NCBI GenBank assembly: GCA_005788585.1
Contig: SYBY01000258.1
Span: 1 to 13,102, forward strand
From: Actinomycetota bacterium
GTDB lineage: Bacteria; Actinomycetota; Thermoleophilia; Solirubrobacterales; Solirubrobacteraceae
Reading direction: 5' to 3'
DNA length: 13,102 bases
Part shown: in pieces, positions 1-7,955 of the stretch
How positions within the stretch are numbered: position 1 is the first letter of the stretch
Layout: every line of letters begins with the position of its first letter
Made by a program: the position numbers and the translations under genes
Notes under the pieces: generated by a model
Databases searched by the model: none
Told to the model about the DNA's origin: nothing
Seen by the model: only the letters and a program-made list of their open reading frames with translations

Positions 1-1653
1 CGGGAGGACGGCGAGCGGCTGCTGACCGACCTGCGCCACATCGCCCAGCTCCTGCACGCCGAGGCGATGGACGACGGCCTGGGCGCGGCCGCGCTGACGC
101 AGTGGCTGCGCCGCCGGATCGTCGAGGCGCAGACCGAGGGCGACGAGGAACGCGCCCGCCGGTTGGAGTCCGACGCCGCCGCGGTGCAGGTCCTGACGAT
201 CCACCGCTCAAAGGGGCTGGAGTTCCCCATCGTCTACTGCCCGTTCCTGTGGGACCCGTCGTGGATCCCCGACGAGCAGCTGCCGGTCTTCTTCCACGAC
301 GCGACGGCCGACGACGAACGGACGCTGGACGTGGGGCTGTCGGGCGCGGCGTACCGCGACCACCGCGCGGCGCAGGAGGCCGAGGAGCGCGGCGAGGACC
401 TGCGGCTGGCCTACGTCGCGCTGACCCGCGCGCGCCACCAGGCGGTGCTGTGGTGGGCGGGGACGTGGGGGTCGCAGCACTCGCCGCTGAGCCGGCTGGT
501 GTTCGCGCAGGGTGACGATGGGACGATCCCGGCGGACGGTGGGCGAGACGTGCCGAGCGATGAGGTCGCGCGGGAGGCGTTCGAGGCGCTCGGCGGGGAC
601 GGGTGCATCAGCGTGGAGTCCGCCGGTCGCGCCGTGCCGGCGGCGGCCTGGGCGGACTCCGGTGAGGCGGAGGCGAACCTGGCCGCGGCGACGTTCGGGC
701 GGACGGTCGACCGGACGTGGCGGCGGACCTCGTACAGCGACATCACGGCGCCGGCGTATGACCCGGGGTCCTCCGAGCCGGAGACCGACGAGGTCGGGGA
801 CGAGCATGCGGCCGTGCTCGTCGCCCCGGAGTCGGGTGGCGAGGAGGAGCTGCGGGCGGTGCCGTCGCTGCTGGCCGATCTCCCGAGCGGGACGCGGTTC
901 GGCACCCTGGTCCACGACGTCTTCGAGGCGGCGGACTTCGCGGCGGCCGATCTCGAGGCGGAGGTGCTGCGGTGCGTGGTCGAGGCGCAGGCGTTCCGGC
1001 GGGTGGAGATCGGCGACCCGACGGTGCTGGCGCGCGGGCTGGCCGCGTCGTTGCGAACGCCGCTGGGTGGGCTGCTCGACGAGGCGCCGTTGTCGTCGGT
1101 GTCGCGCACCGACCGGCTGGACGAGCTGGGGTTCGAGCTGCCGCTGGCGGGTGCGGCGTCGCCGCGGCGGATCGGGGCGCTGCTGCGCTCGCATCTGCCG
1201 GCCGACGACCCGCTGTTCGCCTACGCCGACCGGCTCGAGGACCCGCTGCTGCGGCCCGTGCTGCGCGGCTTCCTGACGGGATCAATCGACCTGACGTTCC
1301 GGGTCGGCGGGCGCTTCGCGATCGTCGACTACAAGACGAACTGGCTGGGCGAGCCCGACGCGCCGCTGTCCGCGTGGCACTACCGCCCGGCGGCGCTGCG
1401 CGCGGAGATGCTGCACGTCCACTACGCGCTGCAGGCGCTGCTCTACACGTGCGCGCTGCACCGGTACCTGCGCTGGCGGGTGGCCGGGTACTCGCCGGAC
1501 CGCGACCTGGCGGGCGTCTTCTATCTGTTCGTGCGCGGGATGTCGGGTGAGGAGACGCCGCGGGTGGATGGTGTGCCGTGCGGGGTGTTCTCGTGGCGGC
1601 CGCCGGGTGCGCTGGTTGAGGCGTTGAGCGATCTCCTGGATGAGGGCGCATGA
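1..1653 (+). CDS. recB: RecB, C-terminal half (5'-truncated by window edge)
   Basis: Exodeoxyribonuclease V beta subunit: the 3'-5' helicase and nuclease subunit of RecBCD, which processes double-strand breaks and degrades foreign linear DNA. The frame is open from base 1, so 550 residues of a protein normally about 1,100 long are visible. UvrD-type motif V (TIHRSKGLEF) lies near bases 196-228 and motif VI (YVALTRARH) near 412-440. The C-terminal RecB nuclease domain follows, with GTLVHDVFE near 901 (metal-binding His) and the signature GSIDL...VDYKT at about 1279-1338, which supplies the catalytic Asp and Lys. The final segment, YALQALLYTCALHRYL and later FVRGM, is also typical of RecB. The stop overlaps the recD start as ATGA, so the two are translationally coupled. 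recC would be expected upstream, outside the window. Seen: motifs. Known: family function. High confidence. Confidence 0.95.
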   Translation, partial: REDGERLLTDLRHIAQLLHAEAMDDGLGAAALTQWLRRRIVEAQTEGDEERARRLESDAAAVQVLTIHRSKGLEFPIVYCPFLWDPSWIPDEQLPVFFHDATADDERTLDVGLSGAAYRDHRAAQEAEERGEDLRLAYVALTRARHQAVLWWAGTWGSQHSPLSRLVFAQGDDGTIPADGGRDVPSDEVAREAFEALGGDGCISVESAGRAVPAAAWADSGEAEANLAAATFGRTVDRTWRRTSYSDITAPAYDPGSSEPETDEVGDEHAAVLVAPESGGEEELRAVPSLLADLPSGTRFGTLVHDVFEAADFAAADLEAEVLRCVVEAQAFRRVEIGDPTVLARGLAASLRTPLGGLLDEAPLSSVSRTDRLDELGFELPLAGAASPRRIGALLRSHLPADDPLFAYADRLEDPLLRPVLRGFLTGSIDLTFRVGGRFAIVDYKTNWLGEPDAPLSAWHYRPAALRAEMLHVHYALQALLYTCALHRYLRWRVAGYSPDRDLAGVFYLFVRGMSGEETPRVDGVPCGVFSWRPPGALVEALSDLLDEGA

Positions 1654-3437
1654 GCGACGCCGTGGCTGTCGACCCCTTCGACTGGCGCCGCGCGGCGAGC
1701 GTGCGCGACGGGCTGCTGGCGGAGTTCAACGCCGCCGACGTGTTGTCCAGCGGTGACGTGGCGGCGGCGCGGTCGTTGGGCGCGCTGGTCGGGGAGACGT
1801 CGGACTCCGTGTTGCTTGCGGTGGCGCTGGCGGTGCGCGCGCCGCGGTTCGGGCATGTGTTCGCTGACCTGGCGACGGTGCTGTCGACGATCACCGTGGA
1901 GCCCGAGTCGGGCGTGGACGTGGCGGCGCTACCGTGGCCCGCGCTGGAGCCATGGCTGGCTGCCGTGGCGGCGAGCCCGCTGGCGGCGGTCGGCGACGAG
2001 GCGGCGGACCGTTCGCCGCTGCGGCTGGTGGGCAGCGCGCTGTACCTCGACCGGTTCTGGCAGCAGGAGCGCGCGCTGGCAGTCGACCTCCGAGCGTTGC
2101 ATGCGCCTGCCGTGTCGGTCGACGAGGCCGTGCTGGCGGACGGGCTCGACCGGCTGTTCACCGACGACGCCCAGCGCCGGGCGGGCGAGACGGCGCTGCG
2201 CCGCCGCCTGTCGGTGATCGCCGGCGGGCCGGGCACGGGCAAGACGACGACGGTGGCGCGGATCGTGGCGCTCCTGCTCGAGCAGGGTGTGTCGCTGGTG
2301 GCGCTGGCTGCGCCGACGGGCAAGGCGGCGGCGCGGTTGGAGGAGGCGCTGCATGAGGCGGCGGGGTCGATGGACGTTTCCGCGGACACGCGCGCCGCGT
2401 TGCAGGGGCTGTCGGCGTCGACGCTGCACCGTCTGCTGGGCTGGCGCCCGGGGTCGCGTTCGCGCTTCCGCCACGGCCGGGAGAACCGCCTGCCCCACGA
2501 CGTGGTGATCGTGGACGAGACGTCGATGGTGTCGCTGTCGATGATGGCCGCGCTGGCCGAGGCGGTGCGGCCGGGGGCGCGGCTGGTGCTCGTCGGCGAC
2601 CCGGGGCAGCTGACGTCGGTGGAGGCGGGCGCGGTGCTGGGTGACATCGTGGTGTCCCACGCGCTGGCCGACGGGGTGGTGGTGCTGGAGAAGGTCCACC
2701 GGTACGAGGCGGGGATCGCAGAGCTGGCGACGGCGGTCAGCGCGGGCGACGCCGACACGGTGTTGGACCTGCTGCTGGCGGGGTTGGAGGACGTGCTCTG
2801 GCTGGACGTTGATGCGGCTGGCGCGCCTGTGGAGGAGCTGGCCGAGGTGCGGGACGTCGCGGTCGCCGCCGCTTCGGGCGTGGTGTCGTCTGCGTCTTCT
2901 GGTGACGCGTCGGGCGCGCTGCGGGCCCTGGAGAGCTTCCGCCTGCTGTGCGCGCACCGCCGCGGGCCGCATGGCGCGCAGACGTGGATGCGGGTGCTCG
3001 AGGGGTGGCTGGCCGAGGGCGTTGCGGGGTTCGATCCGGGGGCGGAGTGGTACGTCGGCCGGCCGCTGCTGGTGACCGAGAACGACTACGGGCTGAAGCT
3101 CTACAACGGCGACACCGGCGTGGTGATCGATGTCGGAGACGACCGGGTGCAGGCGGCGTTCGAGCGCGGTGGCGAGCCGGTGACGTTCAGCCCGACGCGG
3201 CTGGGCGCGGTGGACACGGTCTATGCGATGACGATCCACAAGTCGCAGGGGTCGCAGTTCGGGACCGTCGCAGTGGTGCTGCCCGATGCGGACTCGGCGA
3301 TGTTGACGCGAGAGCTGCTCTATACGGCGGTGACGCGGGCGCGGGAGCGGGTTGTGATTGTTGGGGATGAGGCGGCGGTGCGGGCGGCGGTTGGGCGGTC
3401 GACGGGGCGGGCGAGTGGGCTCGCCGCGCGGCTCTGA
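1650..3437 (+). CDS. recD: RecD, exodeoxyribonuclease V alpha subunit
   Basis: The 5'-3' superfamily 1 helicase of RecBCD, 595 residues, full length for the family. The ATG is the first codon of an ATGA overlap with recB. An N-terminal helical region (about 1-185) precedes the ATPase core. Walker A is GGPGTGKTTT with Lys198. The Walker B-like VDETS has Asp289 and Glu290, followed by LVGDPGQLTSVEAGAVLGDI (motif III). The C-terminal RecA fold carries ENDYGLKLYNGDTGVV, motif V TIHKSQGS (about 528-535) and motif VI YTAVTRARERVVIVGD (about 558-573). All key residues are intact. It is the last gene of the rec operon; a 279-base gap with no gene follows, then the island. G+C in a sampled line is about 73%, like cysE and above the island. 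The RecD (not RecD2) assignment rests on motifs plus linkage to recB. Confidence 0.95.
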   Translation: MSDAVAVDPFDWRRAASVRDGLLAEFNAADVLSSGDVAAARSLGALVGETSDSVLLAVALAVRAPRFGHVFADLATVLSTITVEPESGVDVAALPWPALEPWLAAVAASPLAAVGDEAADRSPLRLVGSALYLDRFWQQERALAVDLRALHAPAVSVDEAVLADGLDRLFTDDAQRRAGETALRRRLSVIAGGPGTGKTTTVARIVALLLEQGVSLVALAAPTGKAAARLEEALHEAAGSMDVSADTRAALQGLSASTLHRLLGWRPGSRSRFRHGRENRLPHDVVIVDETSMVSLSMMAALAEAVRPGARLVLVGDPGQLTSVEAGAVLGDIVVSHALADGVVVLEKVHRYEAGIAELATAVSAGDADTVLDLLLAGLEDVLWLDVDAAGAPVEELAEVRDVAVAAASGVVSSASSGDASGALRALESFRLLCAHRRGPHGAQTWMRVLEGWLAEGVAGFDPGAEWYVGRPLLVTENDYGLKLYNGDTGVVIDVGDDRVQAAFERGGEPVTFSPTRLGAVDTVYAMTIHKSQGSQFGTVAVVLPDADSAMLTRELLYTAVTRARERVVIVGDEAAVRAAVGRSTGRASGLAARL

Positions 3438-3716
3438 TCGTCGACCCACCGTTCCACGCGCCGACGTGGCCACGATCCCGAGCGCCATACGAAGAGTTGC
3501 AAGTGCTCGCGACCACCAGCAGGCCGATCAGCGGTGCCTCTCCCACATCATGCGGTGGGGGGGGAGCATCTGCTGGCACCACGCCCTATGGAGTACATGA
3601 CGAAAGAACCGGCAGGCGAAAGCAACTCAGCCTCGTGGCAACGGCAGCTGCGACTCGACTTTGTCACGGGACGCGGACCTGATTTCCCTCCGGGCCGCGC
3701 CGTAGGGTCCCACCAA
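3438..3716 (+). other. Intergenic region between recD and the methyltransferase
   Basis: No convincing gene. It marks the boundary between the rec operon and the island. It holds a short perfect palindrome CGTGGCCACG (3465-3474), with no U-run after it, so it is not a clear terminator. An unbroken run of eight G occurs at 3557-3564. The methyltransferase frame stays open upstream to an ATG at 3534, with further in-frame ATGs at 3588 and 3597. None has a ribosome binding site, and the translated stretch does not resemble the family, so I treat it as untranslated. No tRNA or direct repeat marking an attachment site was recognised. Confidence 0.5.
3703..3708 (+). promoter_or_regulatory. Candidate -10 element (TAGGGT) of a leaderless methyltransferase promoter
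   Basis: TAGGGT fits the actinobacterial TANNNT -10 pattern and ends 8 bases before the ATG at 3717, so transcription would begin at or beside the start codon. No good Shine-Dalgarno is present, which agrees with a leaderless transcript and supports 3717 as the start. No clear -35 was seen. By itself the hexamer is weak evidence; the same arrangement before several other genes here strengthens it. Confidence 0.4.
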
Positions 3717-4703
3717 ATGGATGATCTGACGGGCCTGACGAGCATCGAGGTTTGCGCGGGGGCGGGGGGACAGGCGCTCGGACTCGAGCAAGCCGGGTTC
3801 GAGCACCTCGCTTGCGTTGAAATCGACGACCACGCGTGCGGGACGCTCCGACACAACCGGCCCGGATGGAGAGTCATCGAAGACGACCTGCACGCCGTTG
3901 TCCGCGAGCGGGTGCTTGAGGAGCACCGCGGCTGCGACCTCCTCGCCGGTGGTGTTCCGTGCCCACCGTTTTCGTTGGCCGGGAAACAGCTGGGCGCTGA
4001 CGACGAGCGAGACTTGTTCCCGGCGATCCTCGAGCTGACCGAGCAGCTGCAACCACGCGCGCTCCTGGTCGAGAACGTCAGAGGCCTCCTTGGAGCTAGG
4101 TTCAACCCGTACCGACGCGAGATCCTCGATCGTCTATCCGATCTGGGCTATAGCAGGACCGAGTGGGAGATCCTCCAGGCGGCCGACTACGGTGTTCCGC
4201 AGCTTCGACCGAGAGCCCTGCTAGTAGCACTTCGTGACGATGTCGAGAGCAGCTGGGAGTGGCCGGAGGCAGATCCGTCAGCGGCGCCGACAGTGGGCGA
4301 GGCGCTTGTCGACTTGATGGCTGAGGGCGGATGGCCCTTTGCCGAGGAGTGGGCCGAGCGGGCGAGTCGCGTCGCTCCTACCCTGGTTGGCGGTTCTAAG
4401 AAGCATGGAGGCCCAGACCTCGGTCCGACGCGCGCGAAGCGCGAGTGGGCCCGCATGGGGTGCGACGGAATGGGCATCGCGAACGCCGCGCCTGGGCCCA
4501 GCGAGCCGCTCGATCACAGCCCCAAGCTGACCGTGAGAATGACAGCGCGACTACAAGGCTTCCCAGATGACTGGGAGTTCATGGGTCGTAAGACGGCGCA
4601 GTATCGCCAAGTGGGAAATGCGTTCCCGCCGCCGGTTGCCCGAGCCGTGGGCGGCCGCATTGCGGAAGCCCTAGCAGATGCTCGGGTGCCAGCATTGACG
4701 TAG
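3717..4703 (+). CDS. DNA (cytosine-5-)-methyltransferase
   Basis: Transfers a methyl group from S-adenosylmethionine to C5 of cytosine in a specific DNA site (Dcm/HhaI-type family). With the 3717 start it is 328 residues. Motif I is SIEVCAGAGGQALGLEQAGF (about 9-28, SAM binding). Motif IV is GGVPCPPFS with catalytic Cys82; the usual PCQ is PCP here, a common variant. Motif VI is ENVRGL (119-124) and motif VIII QLRPRALLVAL (162-172). The target recognition region spans roughly 175-265 and includes GGSKKHGGPDLGPTRAK. Motif IX is RLQGFPDDWEF and motif X QVGNAFPPPVARAVGG (298-313). All catalytic motifs are intact, so it should be active; the recognition sequence cannot be read from the protein. 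The start was chosen because motif I begins directly after it and a leaderless -10 precedes it. Vsr follows 44 bases downstream, the classic partner for a 5-methylcytosine enzyme. Confidence 0.93.
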   Translation: MDDLTGLTSIEVCAGAGGQALGLEQAGFEHLACVEIDDHACGTLRHNRPGWRVIEDDLHAVVRERVLEEHRGCDLLAGGVPCPPFSLAGKQLGADDERDLFPAILELTEQLQPRALLVENVRGLLGARFNPYRREILDRLSDLGYSRTEWEILQAADYGVPQLRPRALLVALRDDVESSWEWPEADPSAAPTVGEALVDLMAEGGWPFAEEWAERASRVAPTLVGGSKKHGGPDLGPTRAKREWARMGCDGMGIANAAPGPSEPLDHSPKLTVRMTARLQGFPDDWEFMGRKTAQYRQVGNAFPPPVARAVGGRIAEALADARVPALT

Positions 4704-4719
4704 ACGTCCGCGCCATTCG

Positions 4720-4733
4720 GAGCGCTAGCGCTC
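4720..4733. repeat. 14-bp perfect palindrome upstream of vsr
   Basis: GAGCGCTAGCGCTC is its own reverse complement. It sits in the 44-base gap between the methyltransferase stop and the vsr start, ending two bases before the candidate -10 TACGCT, where a bound repressor would block polymerase. Chance occurrence of one 14-bp palindrome in 13 kb of DNA is not small (about one expected at random), so an operator role is only a suggestion. Confidence 0.35.
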
Positions 4734-4735
4734 GA

Positions 4736-4741
4736 TACGCT
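4736..4741 (+). promoter_or_regulatory. Candidate -10 element (TACGCT) of a leaderless vsr promoter
   Basis: TACGCT matches TANNNT and lies 6 bases before the GTG at 4748, so the first transcribed base would be the start codon. No Shine-Dalgarno is visible before this GTG. It implies vsr can be transcribed independently of the methyltransferase and supports GTG 4748 over the internal ATG at 4799. No convincing -35. Confidence 0.4.
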
Positions 4742-4747
4742 TCGGGC

Positions 4748-5203
4748 GTGTCGATTCGCGTGCCTCCGCCGCCCGGGCCTTCGAGCCGCTCGGCCAACAT
4801 GCGTGCAAATCGCAGGCGAGACACTTCACCTGAGATGGCAGTCAGACGGGCGATTCACGCTGGGGGCCAGAGGTTCCGTGTGGATCTTGCGATCCGCCCC
4901 GACGAGGGGCGGCTAGTCCATCCGGACATCGCGTTCACCCGCGCAAAGGTCGCGGTGTTCGTCGACGGCTGCTACTGGCATGGCTGCCCGGAGCATGGGC
5001 GTCGGGTTGGAGGCGCTAACGCGTCGTACTGGGGCCCAAAGATCGCACGGAACCGGGAGCGCGACGAGGAGCAGACAGAGCGTTTGGAACGGGCAGGCTG
5101 GACGGTCGTCCGCATCTGGGAGCATGAAGATCCAAGTCTGGCCGCGCAGCGCGTGTCGGAGATCGTCCGGCAGTCATCGAACCTTTCCGCACGGTCGGGG
5201 TGA
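4748..5203 (+). CDS. vsr: Very short patch repair endonuclease (Vsr)
   Basis: Nicks 5' of T in T:G mismatches formed by deamination of 5-methylcytosine, starting repair back to C:G. It is 151 residues, normal for Vsr, with a restriction-endonuclease fold. Landmarks: SANMRANRRRDTSPEMAVRR (Glu29), VHPDIAF with Asp60 (equivalent to the catalytic Asp of E. coli Vsr), FVDGCYWHGCPEH (about 71-83, active-site His78 and zinc ligands Cys75, Cys80, His83), then NRERDEEQTERLERAGWTVV and IWEH. The last zinc ligand is His rather than the Cys of E. coli, as far as I can align by eye. The start is GTG; an internal ATG at 4799 would remove conserved N-terminal residues. It converges on the DUF3883 gene with 36 bases between stops and no obvious terminator. 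It presumably protects the genome from mutation at the neighbour's methylation sites. Confidence 0.92.
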   Translation: MSIRVPPPPGPSSRSANMRANRRRDTSPEMAVRRAIHAGGQRFRVDLAIRPDEGRLVHPDIAFTRAKVAVFVDGCYWHGCPEHGRRVGGANASYWGPKIARNRERDEEQTERLERAGWTVVRIWEHEDPSLAAQRVSEIVRQSSNLSARSG

Positions 5204-5239
5204 GGCGAGATCAGACTGCCTTCGGCCCGAGCGAGATGG

Positions 5240-6166
5240 TCAGCTGCCCGGCATCCATTCGAACGACCCTCGACGGTCGCCGCCGCAGGCGAGCAAAGAG
5301 CTGCTCGCGTCTGGTATGGCTGACGGAGTCGGGCCGAGGAACGCGAGTCCGGCGCAGAGGTCGCTCGGCTTGAGCTCATATCGTGCGCTTTCCCACCGAG
5401 CGTCTTCGTGCTGATCAGCTGGCGCACGACTCCTCAGAACCGCGGGGTGGACGGTCGCCACAGCGGAGAGCCGACGATCGGCATCGAGCCCGGCGATGAC
5501 GAGACGCCAGGCAGGGTCCAGTTGGCCGATCTCGAACTCCTGGCGGCTGAGGTAGACGCGCAACCGCCCGCGACGAGCACTCGTCTTGATCTCGAGGTGC
5601 CACGTCCCAGCTTCCGTTGTGACCGCGACGTCATAGCCCAGCCCGTCGTCTGTGAGTGCGACGTGCCGGGCCGCGCCGGGCCATGCGGCCTCGAGCAGCG
5701 CCACGATCGCGAGTTCTCCCGCGGCCCCAACGGCAGCCCGGGCCTCAAGGTCAATCTTCCCGTGGACTTGCCGAATGGCGACGAACGCGTCACCAGGTGA
5801 AATGTGAAGCGCGTCCGCTAGGTCGTCGCCGTCTGACGGGACCTCGTCCGCCGCCTGAACATGGATATCCGCATCTGCTAGCCACGGCGGCGATGCCGCC
5901 GCGAGACCAGCCCGGTAGATCGCCTTGTGGAGTTCGGCGACGCCGGCTCCTTCAAACTCCGAGCGGAGGCGCGTGGGGCCGTAGTCGGAAGTCAGAACAC
6001 CAATCTCGACCAGCCAGTCAAGTGCCGCGCCGTACTGAGTGCTCGACAGATCGAGGTAGCGCGTGTCCGTCTCCAGCAGGGTGCGGGCCTGTGTCACCGT
6101 CGACGTACTGAGCAACCTGCTCCAGCGCTCGGCGGCGATGAGGATGCCCTTAGGTGGCAGAGACAT
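5240..6166 (-). CDS. DUF3883-domain protein, predicted PD-(D/E)XK-type nuclease
   Basis: 308 residues. The central region (about 146-230) matches the DUF3883 pattern known from restriction and defence loci: GAAGELAIVALLEA (Glu151), then DDGLGYDVAV (Asp179), then WHLEIKTSARRG (Glu192, Lys194), followed by YLSRQEFEIGQ and LVIAGL. The E...D...ExK arrangement is that of PD-(D/E)XK nucleases, so DNA cleavage is the likely activity (inferred). Residues about 15-90 look helical and winged-helix-like (SSTQYGAALDWLVEIGVLTS), a plausible DNA- or partner-binding part. The last 70 residues are unrecognised. ATG at 6166 overlaps the helicase stop by 17 bases, so it is the third gene of the ParB-like/helicase operon and probably translationally coupled. 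It could alternatively be a non-catalytic recognition subunit; the nuclease residues argue against that. Confidence 0.8.
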   Translation of the reverse strand: MSLPPKGILIAAERWSRLLSTSTVTQARTLLETDTRYLDLSSTQYGAALDWLVEIGVLTSDYGPTRLRSEFEGAGVAELHKAIYRAGLAAASPPWLADADIHVQAADEVPSDGDDLADALHISPGDAFVAIRQVHGKIDLEARAAVGAAGELAIVALLEAAWPGAARHVALTDDGLGYDVAVTTEAGTWHLEIKTSARRGRLRVYLSRQEFEIGQLDPAWRLVIAGLDADRRLSAVATVHPAVLRSRAPADQHEDARWESARYELKPSDLCAGLAFLGPTPSAIPDASSSLLACGGDRRGSFEWMPGS

Positions 6167-7949
6167 CGCGCAAGAGATCCGCCAGCGCCGCCTTGTCTTC
6201 CTCGTTCATTCCCGCGACCCCGATCGTGTCTTCCTCCTGGAGGTCGGCCAGCTCCAGCACCCCCGGGTCATCGAGAATCGTGCCCAGGAAGTCAAGCTTG
6301 ACCGCCAATCGCTGCTCGACTAGCTCATCGACCGTCCGGTCTGCGACCAGGACAGTGATCGTCGTGGTTGCCTCTGGAGGAAGGCCCAGGCGGTGGATGC
6401 GGTCAAGGCTTTGCATAAACCGGCCCGCGGAGAAGTCGCGGTCGACATACACGGCGTCATGGCAGACTTGGTGGAGACTTACACCCTCGCCGAGGGTCGC
6501 GGGGTTTGACAGCAGAACGGAGCATCCGGGGTCCTGGCGGAACCTCTGCAGCTCCGCAGCGCGGTCTTCAGTGCCGCCGTATACGACCGCAGGCTGGTAC
6601 GCGCTGAGGAGGTGGGCAAGCGACGTCAGGTTGCGTACGAAGGTTGACCAAACGAGGGTCTTGCGACCTTCCGCCGCGTTCTCGGCGACTATCGCCGCGG
6701 CGGCTTGGTACTTCGGGGAAAGCTCGTAGTGCGGTAGGTCACGCATCATGGCCGCCAGCGACGATCCCGGCGGCGGACTCACCGGGGGGATGCGGAAAGG
6801 AAGCGGCTCGTGCGGCGAGAGGCCCGTCGCGAGAAGGGCGGGCGTTGTGGCAGCCATGAGCAGGTAGATGAGCACGCGGCCCAACGCAGCGGCGTCGGCG
6901 CCCTCCGCCTGCCATTGGGTCTTGACCTGGCCGGTCAGAGCGTCGTAGAGCTCGCGGTGTAGGGGGGAGAGCGGAACGCGGCGCACATTCCGAGTTACTG
7001 CGGGCAGCTGCAGCTCTGCCTTCGTGGTCCTGACGAAGAGCGGCCGCAGCCGTTGGCTGGCGGCGCGCAGATCGCCACCTGCGACCGCCTGTGCGACGGT
7101 CCGCCGCCCCTGCCCGGGCCAGACAAAGCCCATCAGGTTCTCGAGGTCTGAGGGGCCGTTAGGGGCGGGCGTGCCTGAGAGGATGAGGCGCCGATGCGCG
7201 TACGGTGCGAGTGCGAGACAGGCCGAACCCCATGCGCCCCTCGGCCCAAGCTTCGTGCGGTGGGCCTCGTCAAGCACCAGCAGCGCCGGGTGATCCTGCA
7301 GCCAGCGGATCAGGCCGGGATATGAGCCCGGCAACCGCTCATAGTTGGTCAGTGCGATGGTCGCTGACCCGGCCTCTCCGACTGGGCTCAGCAAGGGCGC
7401 GCTCGCGCCGTAACACGCACTGAGTTCGTCGACCCAACTTTCATGAGCTGCCTTCGGCGCGACAACGAGTAGCCGCTCGACCTCTCCGGAATCGCGCCGG
7501 GCCTGGAAGGCCGCAAGCGCAACACGCGTCTTTCCTGCCCCGGGCACGCTGAAGTTGGCGCCGTGAGCTAGTGCCAAGAGTCTCCCGAGATCGCGGGCTT
7601 GGAACGGTGTCAGAGGCGCGTGCCAGCCCCCCGCGAGCTTAGTCGCGTCGAACGGCGTGTCGACGCGCTGTTCACTAAGCCGCTCCTGCGCAACGGCGCT
7701 GTCAGCGAGGTTGGTCTCCACAAGTTCGAGGAGCTCACGGTCCCAGGTGACATCGCCGTCGTCGGACGGCCAGGACGCAAGTGTGTAGATGTTGACCAGC
7801 AGGTCCTCTAGCCCCACCTCGAACGAGGCAGAGCCAAGCATGCTGGCGGACGCAAACCGGCCTCGTAGACTTTGCAGATGCTCGACCCGCTCGGCGTCCG
7901 TCGCAACGAGGACCCGGCCCGGCTGAGCCGCGAGCTGCAGGCTCAGCAC
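6150..7949 (-). CDS. SNF2-type DEAH-box helicase/translocase
   Basis: Superfamily 2 DNA-dependent ATPase, 599 residues, cytoplasmic. A Q-motif-like LTPFQARDLGRLLAL (about 113-127) is followed by Walker A SVPGAGKTR (Lys140), motif Ia LLVVAPKAAHESW, the DEAH box LVLDEAH (227-230) and motif III LILSGTPAPNGPSDLENLM (from 256). The second RecA fold contains TLVWSTFVRN (431-440), SNPATLGEGVSL (motif V) and FMQSLDRIHRLG (motif VI, 511-522). The order and the SGTPAPN form are those of SNF2-like translocases in restriction and defence loci. Residues 1-110 are unassigned. No nuclease domain is fused; the neighbour supplies one. The GTG start at 7949 lies 6 bases after the ParB-like stop, with GGAGG at 7961-7965 upstream. 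It probably remodels or moves along DNA to bring the DUF3883 nuclease to its target (inference). Confidence 0.9.
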   Translation of the reverse strand: MLSLQLAAQPGRVLVATDAERVEHLQSLRGRFASASMLGSASFEVGLEDLLVNIYTLASWPSDDGDVTWDRELLELVETNLADSAVAQERLSEQRVDTPFDATKLAGGWHAPLTPFQARDLGRLLALAHGANFSVPGAGKTRVALAAFQARRDSGEVERLLVVAPKAAHESWVDELSACYGASAPLLSPVGEAGSATIALTNYERLPGSYPGLIRWLQDHPALLVLDEAHRTKLGPRGAWGSACLALAPYAHRRLILSGTPAPNGPSDLENLMGFVWPGQGRRTVAQAVAGGDLRAASQRLRPLFVRTTKAELQLPAVTRNVRRVPLSPLHRELYDALTGQVKTQWQAEGADAAALGRVLIYLLMAATTPALLATGLSPHEPLPFRIPPVSPPPGSSLAAMMRDLPHYELSPKYQAAAAIVAENAAEGRKTLVWSTFVRNLTSLAHLLSAYQPAVVYGGTEDRAAELQRFRQDPGCSVLLSNPATLGEGVSLHQVCHDAVYVDRDFSAGRFMQSLDRIHRLGLPPEATTTITVLVADRTVDELVEQRLAVKLDFLGTILDDPGVLELADLQEEDTIGVAGMNEEDKAALADLLRDVSAT

Positions 7950-7955
7950 GGTGCT

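Noticed and set aside
743..2758. Long open frame on the minus strand (671 codons) across recB and recD
   Set aside because: It is antisense to two genes with complete conserved motifs. Its translation is Ser/Ala/Arg/Pro-rich low complexity, typical of shadows in high-GC DNA.
1929..3488. Second long minus-strand open frame (519 codons) across recD
   Set aside because: Arg/His/Gln-rich translation with no domain and full overlap with recD; a GC-rich shadow.
3534..3716. Longer start for the methyltransferase
   Set aside because: No ribosome binding site, no family similarity in the extra 61 residues, and the family normally begins just before motif I, as at 3717.
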